Notes: a model not told the origin generated them from the sequence alone. 64,000 nucleotides of DNA from Corylus avellana (GCF_901000735.1 NC_081545.1:26627513-26691512), one strand, 5' to 3'. Shown: positions 48,239 to 59,885, counted from the stretch's first letter. Numbers and translations: made by a program.

Positions 48239-50603
48239 TCATAACTGGTCTGCCAGCTGTGGAAATTGCTGCAGAAGCCAAGTAACACCTCTGATAGCGA
48301 CCTGTAGTCTCATAAAATTTAACTCAGAATGACAGAATTTATGGACAAGCATGTAAACTATTTGCCTTTCAACAAAAAAATTATTTTGATTTCAATTGGT
48401 TGCCAGGAAAACCATAAGAAATCTGAAACCTAACAAATTGGCCTTTTGCGAGTTATCCAAAAAAAACAAAAGCCACCTTGCAGAGTACATGGGTTATCAG
48501 CAGAAATTATGAGTATTCAATGATGATATACAAGCAGTCTCTTTCCATTTCTTTTGTCCATTGGGTGTGCATGTCTCTTAATTCATGCAATCTCAAACCA
48601 CTTAGTGGAGTTGAGCATGGTTTGTATTGGAAATACAAAGAATACACAAGTCAATTTATCTTCATTTTCTTTTTCTTGTTTTGCAGTCTCTATGTAAGAC
48701 ATTATTGTATGACTTGTCAGTTGTCATCTGAACAATAATATGTGCACATGCACAATTCACTAAATTACATACCAGAGCCGTCTCCCCAGGTTTGATCGCA
48801 GGTTCTACACTGTCTCTCCCATAACTGTTTTTTTTTGAAGAAAAAAAAAGATCAGTCTCCCAACAAATATGTGCATTCCTTGCAGATTGCTTGCATGGTA
48901 CATAAAAGTCATAAGCATCTCTTCAACTAAATAAACTGGTATTCTTCAGATGAAATATGGAGATTATGATGGTAGTTTATTATTGAAACAAGTTTTGAGC
49001 ATTAGTGAAAGAGTTGTTGCTCATACGCAAGTATGTTGTAGAATTTTCATTTTAAATTTGCAGCTAAAAATTCAGTATATAAGCTTTCATAACAGAAGCA
49101 AAAATCTAGCTTTCCTTCATTTATCTTTCCTACTTTTTTTCCCCCTTTTTTAATTAAGAAAAAGGGGGGAAATTGTCCATTAATGTAGCAGTATTACCCT
49201 GATCATGTTCTAAATTTCTCATTCAAAGAAGAGATTTGCACCCTTGAAACTAAAATGGAAAATCAGAGTGAGATCATAGCCACAAGAAGTGTATTCTGAA
49301 CAAAAAACATGGCTTCAAATGTTCAGCACAGATCATAATGCAGTTTTCTTTTTCATTACAGACTAGTTCATCAAGCAATATGATTAAAATTGTAGCTTAA
49401 GTTATTCAATGAGAAGGCAAGCACCACTGAAGTTCTAAAACACTTAACCAGAGAAAATTTTCAAGTAAGTTTTCCTCTTAACTTTTAATCGCTTAGTGAG
49501 AAATATTGGACTCTCACAACCAACAACTTATGTTTTCAACCCGGAATATTCATATATTTGCAAAGAAAAACTTTAAAATTAAGGCTTAGAGAAATTATCT
49601 GAAGGCAGATTCTTTCAACAAGGTTTAGATAATGCACTGCTAATACTTGTAAACTATAGATTCAACAAAAAATTTTCACTTACACTATTTGCCTCTTATT
49701 ATTCTCGACCTCCAACCGATAAAAGCTGCATCCTTTGCTAAAAGGAAAAGGCCTCCTCTTCCATTCTGAAGTTATTTCCTATATATTAGTCATGTTGAAA
49801 AAAAAAAAAAAAAAACAAAAATCTGAACAGGTAACTGATAATCACTATATAAGAAGATGAAAGAGGTTAAAAACCATAGAATAGTTTCTCAACATACCTA
49901 AATGCCATGTCACCCCAACTGCTGAGGAATCCTCAGTAGACAAATCATCAATAACAAATTGGAGGTCTCTGCCAACAGAACCAATGAACTTTTTGAAGAA
50001 CTGCAGGATTTCCTGCATAATAATTGAAGCACAAACCAAATTATGAGAGACATAAATAAACCACTTTTTCATAGCAACTTGAAGCCATGCATGAAATTAT
50101 GATATTGTTGTGCTTGTTAAACACCAGATATTTCAAAATTAAAAATTGGGAATTTAATTATTTACTCAATATTCTAGGACCCACGTAGAAAAAGTTGCGC
50201 CCAATTGAGCGTATTTGAGACCCAAATGAAACCGTACCTTGCGACCAACGAAAGGACGAGGAAAGATAAGGTCCTCGTAGACGCAGTTGTCGGCAATGAG
50301 GTCCTCCACGGAGGCCAAATCGCGGCCGTTGATTCCCGCGTAGAAGTTCCTCACAACGTCCGCCGCGGATTCTACCACCATACTCTCATCATCACCAACA
50401 GGTGGCGGCGGTGGCGGCGACGATGCAACGGCTACCGTCGGATCGTCTGACGATGAGACCCTGGTAACGGTCAGTGGAAGCCATGTTCTTCTACTAGCTC
50501 TTGCGTTCCTAGTAACGAATTTTTGATTGGTTTTGGTTGTGTGGCAAGGAAGAAGAGGTGAAGGAGAAATGTGAGATAAAGCAGAGTTCGTAAGCATAAG
50601 CAT
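48239..50603 (-). CDS. NTF2/SnoaL-like domain protein, plastid-type, five exons (At1g71480-like)
   Basis: Exons on the minus strand: 50603-50238, 50012-49898, 49765-49684, 48824-48773, 48301-48239. Junctions are in phase and GT-AG; the product is 225 aa. The first ~70 residues are Ser/Thr/Arg-rich with few acids and then a proline run (SSPPPPPPVG), consistent with a chloroplast transit peptide. The NTF2-like domain follows: SAADVVRNFYAGINGRDLASVEDLIADNCVYEDLIFPRPFVGRK, then FFKKFIGSV, VTWHLEWKRRPFPFSKGCSFYRL and the end RGVTWLLQQFPQLADQL. Catalytic function is unknown. The last exon is only 63 bp and lies inside a tandem repeat that also carries tRNA-Pro genes; a spare copy of the exon lies 1.5 kb downstream. 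Confidence 0.9.
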
Positions 50604-50958
50604 GGTGGTTGGTGGGTTTGTTGGTCGGTTGATTTAATTTTTATTGCTCTTTCGGACCTTTGGTTGATGTTTTAAATTTATTTTAAACAAATAAATGTTT
50701 TCTCACTTTAGTATTTACAATATTTAAAAATAGTATTAAGTCGTGATAAATATGATAAACAATAAATTCGTTACTTTCTCTGTATTCTTAATCACATTCC
50801 CCCTGCATATCTAAAATATTAACAATTATATTTGATTAAATAATTAAATTCATTATTTTAATTTTCCATTAGCTTAATACATCAATTAAATTGTATATAT
50901 AATAGAATCTAAATCATTTCATTGAGTTATGAAATGACTTAAAAATATACACATTTAG

Positions 50959-50995
<37 letters not shown>

Positions 50996-51290
50996 CAGGG
51001 TTTATTTAAGAACTAATGAATTTTATAAATCAGTTTTGTGAGAAATTTGTATGGTATACAGTTTTATTCTATAAATTATATGTATTCTCTTAAGATAAAA
51101 ATTAACTTAAAAAAACAAAGGATCCTTCTCCTTCAAGGTGGCTTGCTTATGCTATGTTATCTAAAATAACTTTTAGCTATGAGCTTAGTGCACATCTCTT
51201 GGTATTTCCTGATTCTAATAAGTTATCATAAAGCTTTGCAAAGCTCTCTCTCTCTCTCTTCAAGAGCATGAGAATTATGGGACTTCTTTC
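50604..51290. other. Promoter side of the NTF2-like gene and AT-rich spacer
   Basis: Poly-T/poly-A tracts (50960-50996). Near 51185-51230 a phrase CTTGGTATTTCCTGATTCTAATAAGTTATC resembles the tRNA-Pro repeat spacer, so it is a distant fragment of that repeat. CT repeat near 51245-51260. Confidence 0.4.
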
Positions 51291-51299
51291 AAATGATTG

Positions 51300-51535
51300 C
51301 AGGAAGGGATTTCAGTGGAACAAGCAAGCGAACTCTTATCTGAAATGGCAGGCAACAGGTTTTAAGCCACATTGTCTCACCTTCTCTGCTTTTGTCCGAA
51401 TTAAGTAGTCTATTGATCTTTAATCAATGGATTTGCAGAGTCCGGCAAAGTTGAACATGCTCTTCAATACTTCCGCCGGATGGAAAAATCTAAGATTTCA
51501 GCAAATCGAATAGTAGTGACATTTGGAGGATCATA
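51300..51535 (+). pseudogene. Possible PPR gene fragment
   Basis: Two short coding-like pieces, one near 51300-51360 (GISVEQASELLSEMAGN) and one after a TTGCAG near 51432-51530 (SGKVEHALQYFRRMEKSKISANRIV), the second resembling a PPR helix pair. No complete gene. It could be captured gene DNA or chance. Confidence 0.35.
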
Positions 51536-51820
51536 TTACATATTAACAGGCCTCTAAGGCTAAGTAAGCCTAAGATATGTTTGGATCAGATCGAGTGGCT
51601 AAGTCCACACCAGGCTTAAAACCAGCAGTTAGATGCACTTTCATCTCCATGAAATGCACCATAGAGTATAGACTATTCTCTCTATGGCCTAGGGTTTTAG
51701 GTAAGGGCGGCAACCGCAAAATTGCCCGAGAGCTTAGGGGTATAGAAGTCCCCAAAAATTTTAAAATCTTATGGCTGTAGAATAGGGGTGTCCCAAAAGC
51801 TTAATCTTAGTTAGAGATAA

Positions 51821-53109
51821 AAGCCCCCCTCCAGAGCGCCACCGCCTCAAGGAAGGAGGGATGCCCGTTTGCCTGCATCCCTCCTCCCCTCGACCTCTCA
51901 TCTTCGGGTTCTAGTATTTTACTTGATGTCCCTAGTCCCGGTGCCCCCTCTCTTCCCCCTCCCTGCCTCTCCTTTCCCCCCTCTACTTTTTCTCCCTTTT
52001 TGCCTCTGGTCTTGCCGCTCCCCTGGCCGCTCTTTTCCCCGCCATCTCCATCTGCAGCGCTCCCTGCTTGGGTTGAAATGGGTTGATTGCTGGATCGGCT
52101 TGCCTTTGCCCGATCCTCCGTCCTCCGCCTGGCTTCCCCTGATGCCTGCCCACATCCTTGCTTTTCGATTCTGCTGTGCCCATCCCACCTTTTGCACGGG
52201 TTCCGTCGATTCGGCTAGGTTTGTTTTTCGTTTCTCCTTGATTGTGCTTCTTTGCTTTCATTCTTTGATTTTGCTTCTTTGCTTCCCGGTTTTGTTTTTA
52301 GGCTTGTTTCTGTCTTTGGTGTTTTTTGTTCTGTTGTGATTGTGTTCCCTCTCGGTGGGTACTATTATTGGGGGTTTTCCCTCAAACTCTCCCCCTCCTT
52401 GTTTGTTTGTGTGTGCCGTCGATCTCCTCCATGCCTGCTTCGCCGCTCACCGCTCGCTATCGGGTCTTTTCACGCACTCCTCCCGCGCCAAGCTTTTTGT
52501 TCTACCTTCCGCGGCAGTTTCTGGCCAGCTCGCGATCGGCCTCCTCCGGCTGCTGTGACCCGCTTTGTGTGTTTTTTTCGCGTTTATTTCCTTGCATTGT
52601 TGTTTTTCTGTTTTGTATTTCCTTTGAGTTTCCCTGTATTTTGTTTTCTTTGCTATAATTTCTTTTCCTACATTTGTTTTGTTGTTCCATTTATTTCCCT
52701 ATATGGTTTTTCTTTTTGCTTGTAATAAGGCTCTCCCCTCCTGTTTTGTTGCGCCCGGTTGCTGCCCGTTATTACTGGTCCAAACCTTTGGGTTATGGAT
52801 GTGAACTTTATCCTGGCTTTCGGGTCGAGGAGGATGAGTATCGACTTGGGGGTTTTGCTCTCAAGGCCGAGGAATAAGCGCTACTTATGCATTAGATGGT
52901 GTCTGTTTGATGCAGATCTGATTTTTAAACCCGATGATTAGTCATAGGTTAGCGGATGCTTTGTTATGGTTGATTTGGTCTGTTATTGTTGACTGTATCT
53001 TTAGTTTTGGCTATGATTTATTTCAGAGTTTTTTGCTCTGTTTGTAAGAGCTTTATGCTCGTGACTTTTATCAATGAATGAGTATGGTATACTTCCAAAA
53101 AAAAAAAAA
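51821..53109 (+). mobile_element. ~1.29-kb poly-A retroposon, C/T-rich
   Basis: It begins in a pyrimidine-rich, GC-richer tract (51822-52740) and ends ...TTTTATCAATGAATGAGTATGG followed by an A13 tail at ~53097-53109, the form of a plant LINE 3' end. GTTAGAGATAAA at the left (51810-51821) and GTTAGAAATAAA after the tail (from 53110) are a near-perfect target duplication. No reverse transcriptase is seen, so it is an internally deleted LINE or other non-autonomous retroposon. Confidence 0.6.
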
Positions 53110-53212
53110 GTTAGAAATAAATTTAATCACTTAATTTAAATGGTGGGTAATTTGACGGAGTAAATGTTTGATCTCATGACCTTTTGACTCTGATACCATG
53201 TTAAATCACTTA
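53110..53212 (-). mobile_element. Fragment of the 23-kb TRIM/SMART family
   Basis: On the minus strand: TTTAACA then TGGTATCAGAGTC (primer site) and CCATTTAAATTAAGTGA, matching the interior and ends of the element at 23090. Part of its LTR (TGTTAAAGTAATAATTAA, minus strand) appears beyond the Tourist-like MITE near 53835-53851, suggesting that the MITE inserted into the LTR. Confidence 0.5.
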
Positions 53213-53833
53213 GCCCTCCTTTGGTTCTCGAAATGTTTAGTCCATTGGAAAATTAATAGCTACTACTAGGAAAAGAATATTGTGTAATAGAATGATTATT
53301 CCTATTCCTTAGTTTGGTAACAACACACATGCAAAAATTTGAATTGAATCAAAATTACGAAAAATCCCATATTATTATTTTTTTTTCAAACTCATATTAA
53401 AAAAAATAAAAAATCCCTAAAATAAAACAGGTGGCCACCTTTGAAGCAAATCCGCCACCCCAAAATGTGATGGGGGTGGTCTCCCGAGGCGTTTAGGGGT
53501 GGTGCGACCACCCTCAACCTCTTCTGTGGAAGCCACCCACTTTATTTTTCATATTTTTTTTATTTTTATTTTTTGTATTAAATTTTTTTTTAAAAAAAAT
53601 ATATGGATATTTTTGAAAAATATATTACATTCCTTAAGGATTAGCTAAACCACTCATTTTAGCTAATCCTATTTTTTAGTGGCTTAGCTAATCTTGAGTA
53701 TATGAGTTAGTAGTCTCATAAAAAATTAAAAATAAACTATTCCCAAGAATAGTGTGTTACCAAACAAAGGAATAACTATACATAGGATTAGCTAGTCTAT
53801 TCCAATAGTCTATTCTGCAAACCAAACGAGGCC
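53213..53833. mobile_element. PIF/Harbinger (Tourist-like) MITE with TTA target sites
   Basis: 621 bp. Termini GCCCTCCTTTGGTT and, inverted, GGCCTCGTTTGGTT, with further pairing inward (TAGTCCATTGGAA / TAGACTATTGGAA). TTA lies outside both ends (53210-53212 and 53834-53836), the PIF/Harbinger target. Long A/T runs, no transposase. Confidence 0.7.
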
Positions 53834-54172
53834 TTAATTATTACTTTAACATTTATATTATAACAGAAATTTCCTCCAAACGAGTTTGGAGAAAATATCT
53901 TTCAACTCATTTTTAAAATAGTGTCATGTGTCTATAAACATTTAAAAGGCACATTAAATTTAGTCTAAATTAGTAAACTGCTATTAATAACGTTAAAAAT
54001 TTAATGTGCCTTTTAAATGTTTATAGACATATGACACTGTTTTAAATGAGTTGAAGAATTTTAGACAAGCTCTAGAAAAAAACATTTGTTTTCTCTCTAG
54101 ACCCTAGTAGAGAAGGAACGTATTCCATGACTTGAGTCATTTGGAAGTAATCAGTGTGTTGTTGCAAAGTCA

Positions 54173-55613
54173 GTGATGGAAGATCTCTCAAAGATGTGGA
54201 TGAATCTCTCTTTGATTGAGGAAGAGAGTTTTGATCTGGATACGCCGGACGAAGAATTGATTGATGGAGTAGAGCGGGGGAAATTTTGTGTGCTAGGAAA
54301 ACTAGTCACGGATCGGATGATTAGCAAGGAGACCATCCTACAAAGTTGGTGGAAACCATCGGGAACACTTTCATTCCAAGTTTTGGGAGAGAATTTGTTT
54401 TTGGTGGAATTCACAAATTTGGGGGATAAGAGGAGGATTTTGGAAGGTAGACCTTGGGTTTTTGAAGGAAGTCTTTTTCTCCTTGAAGACTTCGACGGGC
54501 TGAGTTCACCATCGGAATATACGTTTGAGAAAGCTGCGTTTTGGGTGCGAATGGTTAATCTCCCTTTGGCGTGTATGAACCAGACTACTGGACGACATAT
54601 TGGATCCACGGTTGGAGAAGTGGAGATGGTCGATACGGAAGCGGATGGTATTGGATGGGGAGCATTCCTTCGTGTTTGAATTTTACTTGATTTGGCGAAA
54701 CCTCTGGCACGGGGGAGAATGCTGAAGGTGCAAGGGAAATCAAAATGGATTGCATTTCAATATGAACACCTTCCAAAATTTTGTTTCTATTGTGGAGTTC
54801 TTAACCATGATAAAACAGGGTGCCCGTTCAAGAGCAAAATGCGTTTCCAGGAGAATTCCCCAGAATATGGAATGTGGCTGAGGGCGTCATCGCCGACACG
54901 ACGATCTGAGAGGGGAGGTCGACCAGGGTGGACGGGTCAAGCAAATTATGATCGCCCGGCAACAGGAGGAGGTCGGAATAATGTTGCCGGTGATGATGAT
55001 CTGGAGAAGGAGATGGGCGGCGATTCCTCTGGTTCATGTCCAAACCCAAACCGGCCCAATGCTCGGATGGAAAAAAAACGAAAATCATGGCATGATGCAT
55101 GGGGGTCAACGTGGGAGTCATAAAGGGAGAGATTTTTTTCCTAAACAAAGTAATGCTGGACTTTATGATAAGAGTGATGGGCGGAATGGGGAGCATGAAA
55201 GAAGGAGAGATGGTTCGCAAGAATTTAATGCGGCCAAATCTTCTTCAAAAGGAAAGGCAGCTGGGGGGAGTTTTAATGGGGAGCGTGAGGTGGCAGTGGA
55301 GTGTTCAAGGGGGTCAAAAAAACGAAAAGGAATAGCTGAGAATGAAGGACAAGCTGGTCTTTCTCCTAGTCCTATGTCACGTGCAGATTCTCATTCACCA
55401 TACATGGGACCTATTTTGGCGGATGTGGAAAAAACTATGCAAGCGGAGAAGGGTACGAAGGAGGTGAGTGTAAAGAGGAAATTTAGAGATGTGGAAGATA
55501 TGCCTGAGAGGAGTCTGTCACCTCCCAAGCAAGGCCTTGGAAGCAGAAGGAAATTTGGGGTGTGGTTCAAAGCCTTGGTTTTGAATTTCGCGGACAGAAA
55601 TTGGCTTCAATGA
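54173..55613 (+). pseudogene. LINE ORF1 (DUF4283 and zinc knuckle), disrupted
   Basis: Residues ~30-150 are a DUF4283-type domain (GKFCVLGKLVTDRMISK...LEGRPWVFEGSLFLLE). After an in-frame TGA at ~54677 the same frame resumes with LAKPLARGRMLKVQGKSKW and a CX2CX4HX4C knuckle (CFYCGVLNHDKTGC) near 54783. A frameshift near 55050-55120 moves the basic, Ser-rich C-terminus to another frame, ending at 55613. RNA-binding role by family. Confidence 0.85.
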
Positions 55614-55671
55614 CAAAAAATCTTAACGGTTCGGGGATGGCGGAAGCTGCGGAGCAGCTCCGCCGACCGCA

Positions 55672-58600
55672 ATGATGATTATTAGTTGGAACTGTCGTGG
55701 GCTTGGGAACCTCTGAACAGTTCGTGACCTTTGCCGAATGGTGAAGGAGAAGCGCCCATTGATGGTTTTCCTCATGGAGACCAAAATGCGAAAAGAAAAA
55801 ATGGAGATGGTAAGATATAAATTGGGTTTTCCAAGTATGTTTGTAGTTGATAGTGTGGGGAAAAGTGGGGGTATGGCCTTGTTTTGGGGTGAAGAGATTG
55901 TGGTGGATATTCAAAACTTTAGCCAAAGACACATCAATGGCGTTATCAAAACTACATATTCTGATGTTCCTTGGAAATTTACGGGTTTCTATGGACATCC
56001 GGATGTAGCTAAACGTCATGAGGCTTGGGAATTACTTAAGGTGTTGGGTAACCTATCTCCGACTCCATGGCTTTGTATAGGAGATTTTAATGAAATCGTC
56101 TCCTTATCAGAAAAATGGGGCGGCAGTGGGAGGTCTAGTAGCCAAATGAAAAAATTCCAATTTGTCTTGAATGAATGTGACTTGTCTGACCTTGGATATC
56201 GCGGCCCTAAATATACATGGAGTAATGGTCGGGAAGTGCAAGATTATACGAAGGAGAGATCAGATAGAGGGGTAGCAAATTCGACTTGGTGCAATTTATT
56301 TCCAGCTGCTGAGGTATTGGTGGATTCTACGGTTACTTCGGACCATGCAGTGTTAATGCTCTTTTTAATTGGACAGGATAATGGCCGAACGGGAGGCAGG
56401 AAATTCAGGTATGAAGCGTCATGGGCTCTTGATAGGGGTTATATTGATCGTATCGAGCAGACATGGCACATGCCTTTGCGTGGGTGGACTGGTTGGGAGA
56501 GCATTAACATTAAATTATCAAGATGTAAACGTGCATCCTGGAAATGGCAGCAAGCAGGCCATGGATCTCTACAGACTTCTATTCAGCAACTTTCCAAAAA
56601 ATTAAATGAGTTGCATGGAGAGGAGGACGTGGCAGCAGTTGGGGAAGCCAAAACAGTGCAGCAGGAGCTAAACAATTTGTTGACCCAAGAAGATTTAAGG
56701 TGGAGACAGCGTGCTAAGGCCGAGTGGCTGAAGAATGGTGACCGGAATACCAAGTTTTACCATGCTTGTGCAAACCACCAGAAAAAATCCAATCAGATTT
56801 TTTCAATTAAAGATGAGCAAGGTGTCTTATGGGAGTCTCCAGAGGAGGTTGGGCAGGCCTTTGTTGACTATTTTTCGGGTTTATTTTCAGCTGGCCTTGC
56901 AGGAAATTTGGAACCATGTTTTCAGCAATTTGAAGGACGAGTTTCCCTCTCAATGAATGATGAGTTGCTGAAGGCGTTTCTTAAAGAGGAGGTTGAACAA
57001 GCATTGTACCAAATGGCACCGCTTAAAGCACCGGGTCCGGATGGTTTTTCTGCGGGGTTCTTCCAAACTCATTGGGAAATGACGGGTGATGAGGTTTGTC
57101 AGGCTGTTCTTGATACTCTTAATTCTGGAATCATGCCATCTTTTTTAAATATGACGCATATTGCATTAATTCCCAAGGTGAAGAATCCAACATGTGTTAC
57201 TGAGTTTAGACCTATTAGTTTGTGTAATGTTTTATACAAACTAATCTCGAAGGTTCTTGCTAATAGACTGAAGAAGATTTTATCACATATTATCTCACCC
57301 ACTCAAAGTGCGTTTATTCCGGGGAGGCTCATAACTGATAATATTTTAGCTGCGTATGAAGCTCTTCATACCACGCATTCTAGGATGAATGGTAAGAAAA
57401 GTTTTATGGCAGTTAAATTGGATATGAGTAAAGCGTATGATCGGGTGGAGTGGTATTTTTTGGAGGAAACGATGAAGAGGATGGGATTTGATGTAAGGTG
57501 GATCAAGTTAATTATGATGTGTGTGACGTCTGTCCAATATGCGGTGGTGGTGAATGGTACTCCATGTGGGCATATATATCCGACGAGAGGTTTGCGGCAG
57601 GGGGACCCTATTTCTCCTTACCTATTCCTTATTTGTGCAGAGGTGTTGAGCTCTATGTTATCATGGGCTACTCGAGATGGTTCCTTAACGGGGGTCCCTA
57701 CGTCAAGACAGGGTCCTCGTATAAGCCATTTATTTTTTGCAGATGACAGTTTATTATTTTGTAGGGCTAGCATCTTACAATGGGAGCATTTGTCGGGTCT
57801 TTTAAAAAAATATGAAGAAGCATCGGGACAACGCCTAAATAGCAATAAGACGGCTATTTTCTTCAGCCGAATACTTCTGTGGTGGATAAAGGGAGGCTTC
57901 TTGAGGCGGCCGGAATACCTTCCATACAATGTTATGATACTTATTTGGGTCTACCAGCTTTGGTTGGAAAATCCCGCACAGCTGCTTTTGGGGGGATTAT
58001 TGATCGGGTTTGGAAGAGATTGCAAGACTGGAAGATAAAATTTTTGTCACAAGCTGGGAAGGAAATCCTGTTGAAAGCGGTGATCCAAGCAATCCCAACT
58101 TATTGTATGAGTGTCTTTCTCCTTCCGAAGACTCTATGTTCGGAAATTAATTCACTTATGCAAAAATTCTGGTGGAATAAACCCAATAAGGAGTCCGGGG
58201 TGCATTGGATGAGTTGGAATCGTTTGGGGATAGCAAAAAAATTGGGTGGAATGGGATATAGAGATTTTCAGAGCTTTAATAAAGCGCTTCTAGCCAAGCA
58301 GAGTTGGAGACTTTGGCAAAACCCGGACAGCTTTCTTGCAAAAATCATGGAAGGTAAATATTATCCAAACGGCAATATCCTTGAGGCTTCTCTTGGTTCA
58401 CGACCTTCGTACGCTTGGCGGAGTATCTTTAGCTCGTGTGACTTACTAAAAGCCGGGTTAATATGGAGGGTGGGCGACGGGAAAAAAATCAGAATTTGGA
58501 AGGATAAATGGATTCCTAGGCCGTCTACGTATATGGTGCAGTCCCGGCCATCTTTGTTACAGCACGATGCTACTGTTAGTGAACTCATCGACGAAGATAC

Positions 58601-59803
58601 TCAGTGGTGGGACTCTACCTTGCTGGAACACCTTTTTACTAAGGACAGATTGATCTTATTCTGTCGGTGCCGGTTGGTTTATCTAATAGAGCAGATCGGT
58701 GTATATGGCGAGGCACAAAAAATGGAATTTTTTCTGTTAAAAGTGCCTATCATTTGCAGTTGGAAATGGACGCTCAGAAGGGTGCTTCATGCTCATTGCA
58801 GGTGGGACGTAGTACAGTGTGGAGCAAGTTGTGGGCACAACGAATTCCAAATGTCGAAAAGAATTTTTTATGGAGGGCATGCCATGAAATTTTGCCTACG
58901 CGGAGCAACTTACACAAGCGGAAAATTGTTGAGGATCCATTGTGTCCATTATGTGGGAATGCTCCAGAAACGGCTTTGCATATTTTATGGGAGTGTCCTT
59001 CAGCTATGGATGCTTGGAGTATGGGGTGTCGGAAACTGCAGAAGAAAAGTTCTACAGGTGTCTTATCTTTTCTCCAATTGGTTGAGGATATTTTTATTCT
59101 TTGTGCAGAAGCTGAAATTAAGCTATTTATAGGCCTAGCTCGTCGTTTGTGGCTTCGACGAAATGATGTGGTGCATGGTGGCACTATGACCCATCCCACG
59201 TTACTGGTTCAACGAACAAAGGTGGCTATAGAAGACTTTGATGCATCTATCGGGTTGGGAGCAGGGGCGTATGCCACACCACTGGAGGTATTATGGTGAA
59301 ATGGCAAAATCCACGACTGGGCTGGAAAAAAGTAAATTGGGATGCTTCTTTGGCATCTGGAAAAGGCTGGATGGGTTTTGGTGTGTTGGTGCGGGATGAG
59401 CAGGGTCTAGTCATCGCAGCTTTGAGTAGAACCTGTGTGGGCAGTTTGGATTCTCTAAAGGCGGAGGCACGGGCAGCTCTTGTGGCGGTCCAATTTTGCA
59501 AAAATTTGGGACTTGATCGCCTTCATTTTGAGGGGGATGCACAGGGGGTAATAAAGGCCATTAATTCTTCAAACCCGGATTGGAGCAGCATGGGGATGAT
59601 GGTGGATGATATCAAGCAAGAATGACAGTCTCTTCAACAATGGCAAATGTCTTTTGTTCGCAGGGAGGGTAATCAGGGTGCACATATTTTATCAAAAATA
59701 GCTACACAAAATTTTATGGATAAGTTGTGGCTACATGAGCCACCAGCATGTATTTCTGATGTTTTACAGATGGAGCAATATGCTCCAGCTAGTTTGAATT
59801 AAT
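55672..59803 (+). pseudogene. LINE ORF2 (endonuclease, RT, RNase H), disrupted
   Basis: Starts MMIISWNCRGLGN at 55672, stops at TGA 55714, then is open from 55738 to ~57860. The APE-type endonuclease has SWNCRG, METK, GDFNE and SDHA. The reverse transcriptase has FRPISLCNVLYK, KLDMSKAYDRVEW, GLRQGDPISPYLF and FADD in HLFFADDSLLF. A frameshift near 57860 and another near 58640 precede the zinc-binding RVT domain (FLWRACHEILPTRSNL, CPLCG, HILWECP). After a third shift near 59285 an RNase H domain follows, with NWDAS, KAEA, FEGDA and GAHILSK; an in-frame TGA lies at ~59623. Confidence 0.9.
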
Positions 59804-59885
59804 TAATGAGAAAGCAGTCTTTTCTTCAACAAAAAAAATGAGTTGAAGAATATTTGTTTCAAACTGATTTGGAGAAAATTTCTGT

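Larger units (their letters stand above)
46198..48335. repeat. Three tandem units: tRNA-Pro plus NTF2-like terminal exon
   Basis: Units of roughly 650-790 bp start near 46200, 46990 and 47690. Each has the palindrome centre, a plus-strand tRNA-Pro, a common ~400-bp spacer (AAAGAACATTGTGGCTACAAAATACAG..., then CAGCAGGGGCAGAATTTAC...) and, in units 1 and 3, the last exon of the NTF2-like gene on the minus strand. Unit 2 lost the exon by deletion. Confidence 0.88.
54060..59835 (+). mobile_element. Full-length L1-type LINE with RNase H
   Basis: About 5.8 kb from 5' UTR to poly-A, bounded by perfect 16-bp target duplications AAATGAGTTGAAGAAT at 54044-54059 and 59836-59851. It has two consecutive ORFs with the domain order of plant L1 elements (gag-like with zinc knuckle; endonuclease, reverse transcriptase, zinc-binding RVT, RNase H). 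Three in-frame TGA stops and several frameshifts inactivate it. Confidence 0.92.
53863..59885. mobile_element. Fold-back MITE interrupted by the LINE
   Basis: The left part is 53863-54059 and the right terminus 59852-59885. The left end ACAGAAATTTCCTCCAAACG pairs with the inverted right end ACAGAAATTTTCTCCAAATC. Inside the left part is a near-perfect hairpin, with arms about 53895-53965 and 53990-54045. Without the LINE the element would be about 230 bp. Confidence 0.75.

Noticed and set aside
51869..52725. Several overlapping ORFs of 90-157 codons on both strands
   Set aside because: They result from stop-poor, C/T-biased sequence of a retroposon. The translations are low-complexity Phe/Leu/Pro or Lys/Arg-rich strings without domains.
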